Origin: Haloactinospora alba | GTDB taxonomy: Bacteria > Actinomycetota > Actinomycetes > Streptosporangiales > Streptosporangiaceae | NCBI RefSeq assembly: GCF_006717075.1 | Contig: NZ_VFQC01000001.1 | Span: 3,705,501-3,769,500, forward strand | DNA length: 64,000 nt | Direction of reading: 5' to 3' | Shown here: one piece after another, positions 7,170 through 15,281 of the stretch | Layout of the letters: each line of letters starts with the position of its first letter | Position numbering within the stretch: the stretch's first letter is position 1 | Translations under genes and position numbers: made by a program | Notes under the pieces: model-generated | What the model was told of the DNA's origin: nothing | The model's database searches: none | The model's input: the letters and a program-made list of their open reading frames with translations, nothing else

Positions 7170-7327
7170 GGGAATACCGCAGAGAAAATCCCATCAAGGA
7201 ATAACAGAAACACATCCCTTTTCCGATTGTTGTCCGGAGATCCGCTGGTTGATTCTCCGCGCGAGACCGTCCTCGTGTCGGTTCCGCGTACGGGAAAGGG
7301 CGCCGTGGGGCGTGGGATGCCCCGGTC

Positions 7328-8113
7328 TCACCCGGCCGGGGAGCCCGGTTCCTGTTCTTCTCCCTCCCCACCGGTGGTGAAGCCGACGAACATAGTGCGG
7401 CGCAGCGCCGTGACGTGCCGGTGGGTTATCCGCACGGCATCGTCGGGCGCGCCGCCCCGCAACGCACCCACCAGGTCCCGGTGGTCCCGGTTGGACTGGT
7501 GCAGCACGTCCATGCGGTAGGGCAGGAAGTACTCGTGCAGCTGCCCCAGCACCTCGGACAGCTCCCGCTGCGCGTGCGCGACACCGCTGGTGTCGGCCAC
7601 CAGGTGGTGGAACCGGGTGTCCAGCTCCCGGAACCGCGTCCACGTGGTGGTGGCGTCCATGTCGTCCACCAGCTCCTGCAGTTCCCCCAGACGCTGGGGG
7701 GTGGCGTGCAGCGCCGCGAGGTGGGCGGCGCCGCACTCGAGCAGCAGGCGCTGGTCGATGAGCCGGTGCACGGTGGCGGTGTCGGCGGTGTAGGCCGCGA
7801 CCTCACGCACCACCCCGGTGGGCGGGTCCGCGGCCACGAAGGTGCCGCCGCCGCGGCCGCGCCTGCCCTGCAGCACCCCGTCACCCGCGAGTGACTCGAA
7901 CGCCCGCCGGACGGTCACCTCACCCACCTCCAGGGCACTGGCGACCGCGGAAATGCTGGGCAGCCGCTCACCGGGCGCGAGAAGACCGAGGTCGACCGCC
8001 AGGGCGATGCGCGCCCGCACGCTGTCCTTGGCGCTCAACCGGCGAATACCCGCCAGCGGCACGGCGTTCAGCGGGTTGGCCGCGGGTGTTCCCGGCTCTG
8101 AGGATCCGCTCAT
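7328..8113 (-). CDS. GntR-family (FadR/FCD type) transcription regulator
   Basis: This 261-residue protein has an N-terminal winged helix-turn-helix (LAPGERLPSISAVASALEVGEVTVRRAFESLAGD region, residues about 45-80). It is followed by an all-helical FCD ligand-binding domain with conserved His and Asp positions (RFRELDTRFHHLVADTSG, then HRDLVGAL and ITHRHVTAL). FCD domains usually sense small carboxylates or amino-acid metabolites. The gene lies 10 bp after the permease gene in the same direction, making it the last gene of a nitrilase-permease-regulator operon that it probably controls. A near-palindromic operator sits at the operon promoter (10394-10410). Confidence 0.88.
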   Translation of the reverse strand: MSGSSEPGTPAANPLNAVPLAGIRRLSAKDSVRARIALAVDLGLLAPGERLPSISAVASALEVGEVTVRRAFESLAGDGVLQGRRGRGGGTFVAADPPTGVVREVAAYTADTATVHRLIDQRLLLECGAAHLAALHATPQRLGELQELVDDMDATTTWTRFRELDTRFHHLVADTSGVAHAQRELSEVLGQLHEYFLPYRMDVLHQSNRDHRDLVGALRGGAPDDAVRITHRHVTALRRTMFVGFTTGGEGEEQEPGSPAG

Positions 8114-8123
8114 GCACGGGACG

Positions 8124-9578
8124 CTACCGCTCGGATGTGCCCTCGCGCGCGGTCCCCGTGGTGCCCCGGTGCCGCACCCCGACGAGCGTGCCGAGAGCGA
8201 AGGCCGCCACGGGAACCGCCGCCACGACGGTCGCCAGGACCGCGGTCCCGTCCACGACCACGTCGAAGTTGGACAGGATCAGCCACAGGCACCCCAGCAG
8301 ACTGGCGATACCCAGGGACGGCGCCAGGCGGGTCTGCCACAGCCGGCGGTCGGCGCGGTGGTGGACGGTGAAGAAGACGAGCACCGCCAGGCAGGTCAGC
8401 AGCATGAGGGAGACGATGCCGAGGGTGGCCACCCCGGCCATCGCGGAGAAGATCTCGGTGAGCGGCTCCAGCCCCGCGAGCGCGAACACGAACAGCAGCG
8501 CGGCGGCGGTGCAACTCTGCGCCACCGAGGACACGTGGGGCGACTGGTGGCGCGGGTGCACCCGCGCGAGGGCGCGGTGCAGCACGCCGCGCCCGGCCAG
8601 CGTGAACTGGTACCGCGCGACGACGTTGTGGAAGGACAGCACGCAGGCGAACAGGCTGGTGATCAGCAGGACCTGCATGACGTCCCGGCCCGCGGCCCCG
8701 AGGTAGGTTCCCGCCGTGTCGAGCATGAGGTTGTCGGGGTCCGCCTGCGCCGCCCGGGAGACGCGCTCGGCGCCCCACCCCTCGATCATGGCCCAGCTCG
8801 ACAGGGTGTAGAAGAGCCCGATGATGACGGCCGCCAGGTAGGTGGCGCGGGGGATGGTGCGCTCCGGGGAACGCGCCTCGCTGCGGTAGACCGCCGCCGC
8901 CTCGAAACCGATGAAGCCGGTGAGGGAGAACAGGACGGCGATACCGACCGCACCGGTGAACATCGCGTCGGGGGTGAACGAGGCACCGCTGATGCCGCTG
9001 GCGCCGCCGGTCCCCAGGATCACGCCGTCCATCAGCAGCACGATGGCGATCTCCGCCACCAGGGCGACCCCCAGCACCTTGGCGCTGAGGTCGATGTGGT
9101 GGTACCCGAGCACGGCCACCCCGACCAGGACCAGCCCGGTGTAGACCCACCACGGGAGGTCCGGCCCGCCGTAGTGGTGGACGAGGTTGCTGAGGGAACC
9201 GCCGAAGTAGCCCCACACCCCCACCTGGATGGCGGTGTAGGTGACCAGGGCAAGGAACGCCGCGCCCATGCCCGCGACCGCGCCGAGGCCGCGCTCGACG
9301 TAGGCGAAGAACGCGCCGGCGCGTTCGACGTGGGGTGTCATCGCGACGAACCCGACGGAGAAGAGCAGCATGACGGCCGAGGCGACGACGAACCCGACGG
9401 GGGCGCCGGCGCCGTTGCCGTTGAGGATGGCCAGGGGCACGTTGCCGCCGATGACCGTGAGCGGTGCCGCGGCGGCTATGACCATGAAGACGATGCTGGT
9501 GACGCCGAGCCTGCCGGTCAGGTGGCCGGAGCGCGCGTCGGGGTGCTGTGTCTCGGCGGTGTCGGTGTGGTCAGACAT
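8124..9578 (-). CDS. APC-superfamily amino acid/amine permease
   Basis: A 484-residue integral membrane protein with about 12 hydrophobic segments. The first helix region (LGVTSIVFMVIAAAAPLTVIG) carries the unwound Gly-rich stretch typical of APC carriers, and GFIGFEAAAVYRSEARSPERTIPRA is the conserved loop of the family. Such carriers import amino acids, amines or related nitrogen compounds by proton or sodium symport. The start ATG 9578 lies 6 bp after the upstream nitrilase stop, so the two are co-transcribed. With the nitrilase-family amidase and FCD regulator, an uptake-and-hydrolysis unit for an amide or polyamine derivative is likely. The exact substrate is not visible. Confidence 0.88.
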   Translation of the reverse strand: MSDHTDTAETQHPDARSGHLTGRLGVTSIVFMVIAAAAPLTVIGGNVPLAILNGNGAGAPVGFVVASAVMLLFSVGFVAMTPHVERAGAFFAYVERGLGAVAGMGAAFLALVTYTAIQVGVWGYFGGSLSNLVHHYGGPDLPWWVYTGLVLVGVAVLGYHHIDLSAKVLGVALVAEIAIVLLMDGVILGTGGASGISGASFTPDAMFTGAVGIAVLFSLTGFIGFEAAAVYRSEARSPERTIPRATYLAAVIIGLFYTLSSWAMIEGWGAERVSRAAQADPDNLMLDTAGTYLGAAGRDVMQVLLITSLFACVLSFHNVVARYQFTLAGRGVLHRALARVHPRHQSPHVSSVAQSCTAAALLFVFALAGLEPLTEIFSAMAGVATLGIVSLMLLTCLAVLVFFTVHHRADRRLWQTRLAPSLGIASLLGCLWLILSNFDVVVDGTAVLATVVAAVPVAAFALGTLVGVRHRGTTGTAREGTSER

Positions 9579-9583
9579 GGAGG

Positions 9584-10384
9584 TCACCGGTCCGTACGGG
9601 TCAGGGAGTCGTAGAGGTCGGGTCGGCGGTCGTGCAGGTAGGGGTTGTCCCGCTGGCCGCGCGCCACGGTGTCGGTGTCGACGTCGGCGAGGAGCAGCGC
9701 CGGTTCCTCGCGGGAGGACGCCAGGAGTTCCCCGGTGGGGGCGGCCACACTGCTGCGACCGACGTAGTGGGTGTCGCCCTCCGCGCCGACGCGGTTGGCG
9801 TAGGCGAGGTAGAGCTGGTTCTCCCACGCCCGCGCGGGGATGACGGTCTCGGCGACGAACGTGAACGGCCGCATCTGGGCGGTGGGCACCGCGACGAGGT
9901 GCGCCCCGGCGAGCGCGGCGGCGCGCGCGGCCTCGGGGAACTCCACGTCGTAGCAGATCAGTGGTGCGATCCGTACACCGTGCAGCTCGACCAGGACCAG
10001 AGCCTGCTCCCCCGCGCGGAAGTAGCGCTGGTCCAGCTCGCCGAACAGGTGGGTCTTGGTGTAGCGGGCCGCGACCGCGCCGTCGGCGCGGACGAACACC
10101 GCGCGGTTGGCGAGGCCGGGCCCGGACCGTTCGGGAAGTCCCGCCAGCAGGGCCAAGTCGTGGCGGCGGGCGAGTTCTCCCGCCCGCGCCGCGAGCGGCT
10201 CGCCGGCCAGGCGGAGGACCGCGTCCCCGATGTCGTAGCCGGTGAGGAACAGTTCCGGGGTGATGAGGAGGTCGGCTCCCTGCCCAGCGGCACGGGCGGC
10301 GGCCCGGTCCAGCTCGGTGAGGTTGGCCTCCACGTCGGCGGGGTGCCCGGCAGACTGCAGGCAGGCGATGCGGATGTGAGCCAT
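9584..10384 (-). CDS. Nitrilase-superfamily carbon-nitrogen hydrolase
   Basis: A 266-residue single-domain CN hydrolase. The Glu-Lys-Cys triad is visible: Glu44 in TPELFLTGY, Lys110 in RYTKTHLFGE and Cys144 in PLICYDVEFPE. These enzymes hydrolyse amides (aliphatic amidase, carbamoylputrescine amidase or omega-amidase type) in the cytoplasm, releasing ammonia and an acid. It is the first gene of the operon, followed at once by an APC permease and a GntR regulator. The ATG lies about 20 bases after a predicted transcription start covered by a palindromic operator. Which amide is used cannot be settled, but import by the partner permease followed by hydrolysis is the natural reading. Confidence 0.88.
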   Translation of the reverse strand: MAHIRIACLQSAGHPADVEANLTELDRAAARAAGQGADLLITPELFLTGYDIGDAVLRLAGEPLAARAGELARRHDLALLAGLPERSGPGLANRAVFVRADGAVAARYTKTHLFGELDQRYFRAGEQALVLVELHGVRIAPLICYDVEFPEAARAAALAGAHLVAVPTAQMRPFTFVAETVIPARAWENQLYLAYANRVGAEGDTHYVGRSSVAAPTGELLASSREEPALLLADVDTDTVARGQRDNPYLHDRRPDLYDSLTRTDR

Positions 10385-10393
10385 GGCACGAAA

Positions 10394-10410
10394 TTAATCA
10401 TTATGATCAA
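10394..10410. promoter_or_regulatory. Palindromic operator of the nitrilase operon
   Basis: TTAATCAT (10394-10401) and ATGATCAA (10403-10410) form a 17-bp near-palindrome with one mismatch, in an AT-rich patch. It covers the predicted start point of the minus-strand promoter. The FCD regulator at 7328-8113 is the obvious candidate to bind it. Confidence 0.6.
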
Positions 10411-10439
10411 TTTATGCAGCATATTGTGTCTCATGTCAC
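10411..10439 (-). promoter_or_regulatory. Promoter of the nitrilase-permease-GntR operon
   Basis: On the minus strand GTGACA (10439-10434) and CATAAA (10416-10411) are 17 bases apart, giving a start near 10404. That places a short leader before ATG 10384. The rest of the 10385-10711 gap, up to the glycosyltransferase, holds nothing else I can identify. Confidence 0.5.
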
Positions 10440-10711
10440 ACTGATTCTGGCTGCCGGGAAAACGCGCAGGTCCCGCCGCGGTCCGCGCGGCCCACAGCGC
10501 GCACGGCGGCATGGCGGGACCGGCAGCCACCGTGTACCCTCCGGAGGCGATGGGTTCTCTGCAGATCTACGAGTGAGGCACCAGCGGACCTGAGTCCGCG
10601 CGCGTGCGCCTGCGCCTCCGGAGGGCGGAACCGCCCCCGTCGAGGCCGCCACGTCTGTCCTCTCCCGCTCTTTCCCCGTCCCCCGCACGGGACGAACCCG
10701 AAGGGATCACT

Positions 10712-11884
10712 GTGTCTCGCCGTCTGCACATCGCCATGGTCGGTATCCCGGCCACCAGCCACACCCTGCCCAGCCTGGAGATCATCCGCGAGCTGGTCGC
10801 CCGCGGCCACCGCGTCACCTACGCCAACGACCGCACGATCGCCGACACGGTGACCGCCACCGGTGCCGAACTCGTCGCCTACACCTCGACCCTGCCGACG
10901 GAGGACAATGCCTGGCCCGAGGACCCCATCGGCGCCATGGACGTCTTCCTCGACGACGCGATGGCGGTGCTGCCCCAGCTGCGCGACGCCTACGGCGACG
11001 ACCGGCCCGACCTGTTCCTGTACGACATCGCCGGCTACCCCGCGCGCGTCCTCGCCGACAACTGGGGAGTACCCGCCGTCCAGCTCTCCCCCACCTACGT
11101 CGCCTGGGGCGGCTACGAGGAGGAGGTCGGCTCGGTGCTGAGACAGCTCCCCGGCGCGGACGAGCACTACGCGAAGTTCTCCGCGTGGCTGGCCGACAAC
11201 GGCGCCGCCACCACCGACCCGATCGCCTTCACCGGCCGTCCACCGCGGGCGCTGGCGCTCATCCCGCGCGCCATGCAGCCCAAAGCCGACACTGTCGACC
11301 CCGACGTGGTCTCGTTCGTCGGGCCGTGTTTCGGGGACCGCGGTGACCAGGGGGACTGGACCCGCCCCGCCGGCGCCCGGAACGTACTGCTGGTCTCGCT
11401 GGGGTCGGCCTTCACCCGCCAACCCGAGTTCTACCGCCAGTGCGTGGCCGCCTTCGGCGGGCTGCCCGGCTGGCACGTGGTGCTGCAGATCGGCGCCTAC
11501 GTCGAGACGGCCGAACTCGGCGAGATCCCCGACAACGTGGAGGTGCACCACTGGGTGCCGCAGCTCGCCATCCTCGGCCAGGCCGACGCCTTCGTCACAC
11601 ACGCCGGAATGGGCGGCAGCAGCGAGGGGCTCCACTCCGGCGTGCCGATGATCGCGGTGCCCCAGGCGAGTGACCAGTTCGACAACGCCGACAGGCTGGT
11701 GGAACTGGGGGTGGCCCGCCGCGTCGACACGGAACGGGCCACCGCCGAGACCCTGCGCACTGCCCTGGTTGAGCTGACCTCCGACCCGCACGTGGCCGAC
11801 AGGCTCGCCGAGTTCCGCCGCGAGGTGCGCGCGGAGGGCGGCACCCAGCGGGCGGCCGACCTGATCGAGGGCATGGCGGACTGA
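10712..11884 (+). CDS. MGT-type macrolide glycosyltransferase
   Basis: A 390-residue GT-B fold enzyme of family GT1. The N-terminal half carries an acceptor-side motif (GIPATSHTLPSLEIIRELV). The C-terminal half carries the nucleotide-sugar motif HWVPQLAILGQADAFVTHAG followed by SEGLHSGVPMIAVPQASDQ near residues 280-325, with the usual HxGxxS-type donor-binding residues. Closest known types are the cytoplasmic macrolide-inactivating transferases (Mgt, OleI/OleD), which attach glucose from UDP-glucose to macrolides and other hydroxylated compounds. GTG 10712 has AAGGGA in front. It stands alone, not in a biosynthetic cluster, so resistance or detoxification is more likely than biosynthesis. Acceptor specificity is unknown. 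Confidence 0.88.
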   Translation: MSRRLHIAMVGIPATSHTLPSLEIIRELVARGHRVTYANDRTIADTVTATGAELVAYTSTLPTEDNAWPEDPIGAMDVFLDDAMAVLPQLRDAYGDDRPDLFLYDIAGYPARVLADNWGVPAVQLSPTYVAWGGYEEEVGSVLRQLPGADEHYAKFSAWLADNGAATTDPIAFTGRPPRALALIPRAMQPKADTVDPDVVSFVGPCFGDRGDQGDWTRPAGARNVLLVSLGSAFTRQPEFYRQCVAAFGGLPGWHVVLQIGAYVETAELGEIPDNVEVHHWVPQLAILGQADAFVTHAGMGGSSEGLHSGVPMIAVPQASDQFDNADRLVELGVARRVDTERATAETLRTALVELTSDPHVADRLAEFRREVRAEGGTQRAADLIEGMAD

Positions 11885-11896
11885 GCCGCCGCGGCC

Positions 11897-11922
11897 GCCC
11901 CGGCCGGGTGACCGGTCGGGGC
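11897..11922. terminator. Hairpin between convergent genes
   Basis: GCCCCGGCC (11897-11905) pairs with GGTCGGGGC (11914-11922) with one G-T pair and an 8-base loop. It lies in the 51-bp gap between the convergent glycosyltransferase and symporter genes and may serve both. Confidence 0.5.
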
Positions 11923-11935
11923 GGGCCGGCCGCGC

Positions 11936-13471
11936 TCACCCGCCGGAGGCAGAACCCCCGTCTCCGGCGGTCTCCTCCCGGTCCTGTTCCGTCTCCCCGC
12001 CACGCACCCGGGTTCCGACGTCGAGCTCGGCGCGTTCGGCCGCCAGGCGACGCAGCGCCTCCTCGCGCGAGACCCGCTGGCGCGGGGTCGCCAGGCTGAC
12101 CGCCACACCCGCCACCACGGCGGCCGCAAGCGACGGGAGCACCGGGTTGCCCCACAGCGCCGACCAGGACTCGCTCGTCTCGACGGCCAGAGCGGCGGCG
12201 GAGCCTCCCGCGATGGCGGCGAGCCCGCCCTGCCACGTGGCGCGGCGCCAGAATTTGCCCAGAACCGCGGCGACCAGCAGCCCGGTCAGCACGGTCGAGA
12301 TCATCAGGGAGATGTAGTCGATGATGGTGGTCGCCGCCAGCGCGCACACCAGTGCCGCCGCGAGCACTCCCACCAGGGCGACGCGGGAGTAGCCCACCAT
12401 GCGCTCCGCCCGGGGCAGCCTGCCGGTGACCAGCTGGGCGACGTCGCGCAGCAGGATGGTGACGGCGGTGATGGCGTCGGAGTCCCCCGAGGACATGGTG
12501 GCCGAGAGCCCGGCGATGAGCAGGAACGCGCCCAGCCACACCGGGAACACCGTGGTCGCCAGGTACGGGAACGCCATGTCCGGGTTGTCCAGGCCGGGTT
12601 GCATCGCGCGGGCGGCGAGGCCCGCGATGGCGGGCATGACGGCGAACGCGGCGAACAGCACCCCCACCAGGGCGAAGCCGCGCCGCACGGTGCGCACGCT
12701 GGCCGCCGAGTAGATCCGCTGGCGGTAGGACGGGGTGGCCAGCACCCCGACGGCGATGACCAGGGCCTGGGACACGGCGGGGATCGGGCCGAGCGCCTCC
12801 ACCCCCAGCATCGAGGTGGCCTCCCCGGGGACGCTGCTGTTGATACCGGAGAACCCGCCGGCCGCTACCAGGGCGAGCGTCGCCAGGATCGTGAACCCGA
12901 CGAACAGGATCGTGCCCTGCACCGCGTCGGTGACGACGACGGCGAGGTAGCCGCCGATGACGGTGTAGAGGCCGAAGCCCAGCGCGACGGCCACCTTGGC
13001 GGTGGTGGGGTCCATGCCGGTGAGGTAGGACAGGTACAGCGCCCCGCCGAGGATGTGCGCGCCGAGCCAGCCGACCTCGGCGACGAGCATGGTGACGGCG
13101 ACGACGCCCTTCACGGCGCGGCTGGCGCCGTAGTAGTAGCTCATCTCCTCGGAGAACGTCATGAAGCCGTGCCTGCGCACGTCGGCGAACAGCCACAGCA
13201 GCGCGAGGACACCGGCGGCTCCGCCGATGCCGTAGAGGGCTCCGGCCCATCCGTTCTCGTAGGCGAACCCGACCGCTCCGAGGCTGGAGCCGGTTCCGAC
13301 GAGGGTTGCCAGGGTGGTGCCCAACAGGAGGGGGGTGCCGAGCCGCCGCCCGGCGAGGAGGAAGTCCTCACCGCTGGTGGTGCGGCGCGCGACCCACACG
13401 CCGACGCCGAGCATCACCACGAGTGAGGCGAGGAAAGCGAGCAGGTAGCCCGCGTGGGAACCGGCGAACAT
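11936..13471 (-). CDS. Sodium:solute symporter (SSS family)
   Basis: A 511-residue membrane protein with about 13 hydrophobic helices. SSS features are visible: an N-terminal helix followed by RRTTSGEDFLLAGRRLGTPLLLGT, the sodium-site region SGDSDAITA near residue 335, and a long charged cytoplasmic tail (VSREEALRRLAAERAELDV). Members import sugars, amino acids, sialic acid or carboxylates with sodium. ATG 13471 is preceded by GGAGG; upstream in-frame residues have no ribosome site. It is the last gene of the minus-strand operon with RidA, a D-serine-dehydratase-like enzyme and an amidohydrolase, so it probably imports the substrate of that pathway, which I infer to be an amino-sugar acid. 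Confidence 0.88.
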   Translation of the reverse strand: MFAGSHAGYLLAFLASLVVMLGVGVWVARRTTSGEDFLLAGRRLGTPLLLGTTLATLVGTGSSLGAVGFAYENGWAGALYGIGGAAGVLALLWLFADVRRHGFMTFSEEMSYYYGASRAVKGVVAVTMLVAEVGWLGAHILGGALYLSYLTGMDPTTAKVAVALGFGLYTVIGGYLAVVVTDAVQGTILFVGFTILATLALVAAGGFSGINSSVPGEATSMLGVEALGPIPAVSQALVIAVGVLATPSYRQRIYSAASVRTVRRGFALVGVLFAAFAVMPAIAGLAARAMQPGLDNPDMAFPYLATTVFPVWLGAFLLIAGLSATMSSGDSDAITAVTILLRDVAQLVTGRLPRAERMVGYSRVALVGVLAAALVCALAATTIIDYISLMISTVLTGLLVAAVLGKFWRRATWQGGLAAIAGGSAAALAVETSESWSALWGNPVLPSLAAAVVAGVAVSLATPRQRVSREEALRRLAAERAELDVGTRVRGGETEQDREETAGDGGSASGG

Positions 13472-13556
13472 GCGCTGCCTCCAACGCTGTCGCCCGGTGC
13501 CGCCGTAACTCGCCGGCGGCACCGGTTGGGGGGTAGTGGGAGGAGGGTGAGGGGTG

Positions 13557-13934
13557 TCAGGCGGGGCGGTACAGGACCGCGTCGACCTCGATGGCGAACC
13601 CGGGAAGGTCGGCCTGCAGCGTGGTGCGGGCGGGCGGTTGCGTACCGAAGTACTCGCCGAACAGCTCGTTCATCGCCACGAAGTCGTCCAGGTCGCGCAG
13701 GTACACCCCGACCCGGACCGCGTCGGCCAGGGTGGCGCCGGCCGCCTCGGCGACGGCGGCGAGGTTCCCGAACGCGGCCCGCGCCTGGTCGACGAAGGGC
13801 CCCTCCACCCGGGTCCCGTCCGGGCGGGCGGGGATCGCCCCGGAGCAGTAGACGTACTCACCGGCGATGACGGCCTGCGAGTAGGGGCCGCCGGGAGGGG
13901 CGGCCCCGGAGGTGGTGACGACACGTTTGGCCAT
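13557..13934 (-). CDS. RidA-family enamine/imine deaminase
   Basis: The 125-residue protein has the YjgF/RidA fold length and motifs: GPYSQAVIAGEYVYCSGAIP near residues 15-35, the conserved Arg in PPARTTLQADLP near residue 105, and the terminal EVDAVLY strand. RidA proteins are cytoplasmic trimers that hydrolyse reactive enamine and imine intermediates made by PLP dehydratases, yielding the keto acid and ammonia. Its neighbour upstream is a PLP-dependent D-serine-dehydratase-like enzyme, exactly the kind that makes such intermediates. It probably completes that reaction rather than acting as a general housekeeping RidA. Confidence 0.9.
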   Translation of the reverse strand: MAKRVVTTSGAAPPGGPYSQAVIAGEYVYCSGAIPARPDGTRVEGPFVDQARAAFGNLAAVAEAAGATLADAVRVGVYLRDLDDFVAMNELFGEYFGTQPPARTTLQADLPGFAIEVDAVLYRPA

Positions 13935-13982
13935 CGGGCAACTCCTTGTCCTGGATCGGTTGGTGTTCTCGGTTCCGGCGGG

Positions 13983-15281
13983 TCAGAACAGGGTGCGGAC
14001 TGCGTCCACAACCCGCTCCCTGTGGTCGAGCACCGGAAGCAGGGGCCACTTGTCGAAGGTGGTGCAGGGATGGGACAGGCCCAGTTCGACCGTGTCTCCC
14101 ACCTCCGGCAGGTCCGCCTGCGCGCTGACGAAGGCGTGGTGGTCGTTGAGCTCGGTGACGCGCGCCCGCCCGTCGAGGGGCAGGCGGGAGCCGTCGCGCC
14201 GGAACGCGCGCGGCACGGGCAGGTCGATGTCGTAGGGCACGTCGCGTTTGCCGACCGCGAGCAGCGCCAGCCCGGGTTCCGGACAGGACAGCACCCGGGC
14301 GAAGCACGACAGGGCGGGGCGCAGCGGGTCGCTGGCCGCCTCGGAGCGCAGCGGCGAGCTGCGCTCGAAGGACAGGTCGTCGTGAGTGATGTAGCAGCCG
14401 GAGCGGACGACGGGGCGCACCGGGCGCGACAGCGCGGGAAGTCCGGTGAGGGCGGCCGCCGCGAGGTCCGGGTACCCGCTGCCGCCCGCGGTCACCAGCA
14501 CCTCGTCGGTGCCGGAGAACGCTCCCCGCTCGTCGGCCCGGATGACGACGGCGGTGAGGTCGGCGAGCCAGTCGCGGGCGGTGGCGGGGGCCTCGGCGTC
14601 GCGGCGCTGCGGCAGCACCCCCTCGTAGCCCTCGATCCCGGCCAGGTGCAGCCGGTTGCTGGCGGCGACGCGCAGCGCGAGGGCGACCGCCTCGTCCACC
14701 CCGCGCACGCCGGTGCGCCGCCCGGGCACGCCCAGTTCCACCAGCACCGGCAGGGGGCGCTTCGCTCCCTCCAGGTGGCGCTCCATCAGTTCCACGCCGG
14801 CGTGCGAGTCGACGAGGCAGTACGGCTCGAACCCGGGCTCGGCGAGGGTGCCGGCGAGCCAGGAGATCTGGACGGGATCGAGGACCTCGTTGGCGATCAG
14901 CACGCGCCCGACGCCGTACCGGCGCATCACGCGGGCCTGGGCGGCGTTGGCGGCGGTGATCCCCCAGGCGCCCTCGGCGAGCTGGGCGGACCACAGGTGC
15001 GGCGACATGGTGGTCTTCCCGTGCGGTGCCAGGCTGACCCCGTACTCGGCGCCCCAGTCGTGGAACCGGCCGAGGTTGTGGGTGAGCGCGTCCTCGTGCA
15101 GCACCACGGCGGGCAGCCACAGGTCGTCCAGGTGCCAGGCCGAGTCGCGGACGCCGGCGGCGCTGGTGGGGCTGGTGGGCAGCGCGCGCGTCTCCACGGG
15201 CGCGCTGTCGAGGGCCGCCAGCCCTTCGGCGGGCAGCCCGGACCCGGCGATCCGGGACGGGGTCGGGGCGGTGTCGGTCAC
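13983..15281 (-). CDS. D-serine-dehydratase-like PLP enzyme, candidate D-glucosaminate dehydratase
   Basis: A 432-residue fold-type III PLP protein. The N-terminal alanine-racemase-like barrel carries the PLP lysine Lys89 in LAPHGKTTMSP. The C-terminal D-serine-dehydratase-like domain has the zinc-ligand pattern HPCTTFDKW near residue 410 and NDHHAFV before it. The family includes D-serine dehydratase, D-threonine aldolase and D-glucosaminate dehydratase. Beta-elimination from glucosaminate would yield 2-keto-3-deoxygluconate plus ammonia. Its neighbours favour that reading: amidohydrolase upstream (GTGA overlap), RidA downstream, KDG kinase and KDPG aldolase divergent. Family assignment is firm; the substrate is an inference from context. 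A D-amino acid deaminase role remains the main alternative. Confidence 0.85.
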   Translation of the reverse strand: MTDTAPTPSRIAGSGLPAEGLAALDSAPVETRALPTSPTSAAGVRDSAWHLDDLWLPAVVLHEDALTHNLGRFHDWGAEYGVSLAPHGKTTMSPHLWSAQLAEGAWGITAANAAQARVMRRYGVGRVLIANEVLDPVQISWLAGTLAEPGFEPYCLVDSHAGVELMERHLEGAKRPLPVLVELGVPGRRTGVRGVDEAVALALRVAASNRLHLAGIEGYEGVLPQRRDAEAPATARDWLADLTAVVIRADERGAFSGTDEVLVTAGGSGYPDLAAAALTGLPALSRPVRPVVRSGCYITHDDLSFERSSPLRSEAASDPLRPALSCFARVLSCPEPGLALLAVGKRDVPYDIDLPVPRAFRRDGSRLPLDGRARVTELNDHHAFVSAQADLPEVGDTVELGLSHPCTTFDKWPLLPVLDHRERVVDAVRTLF

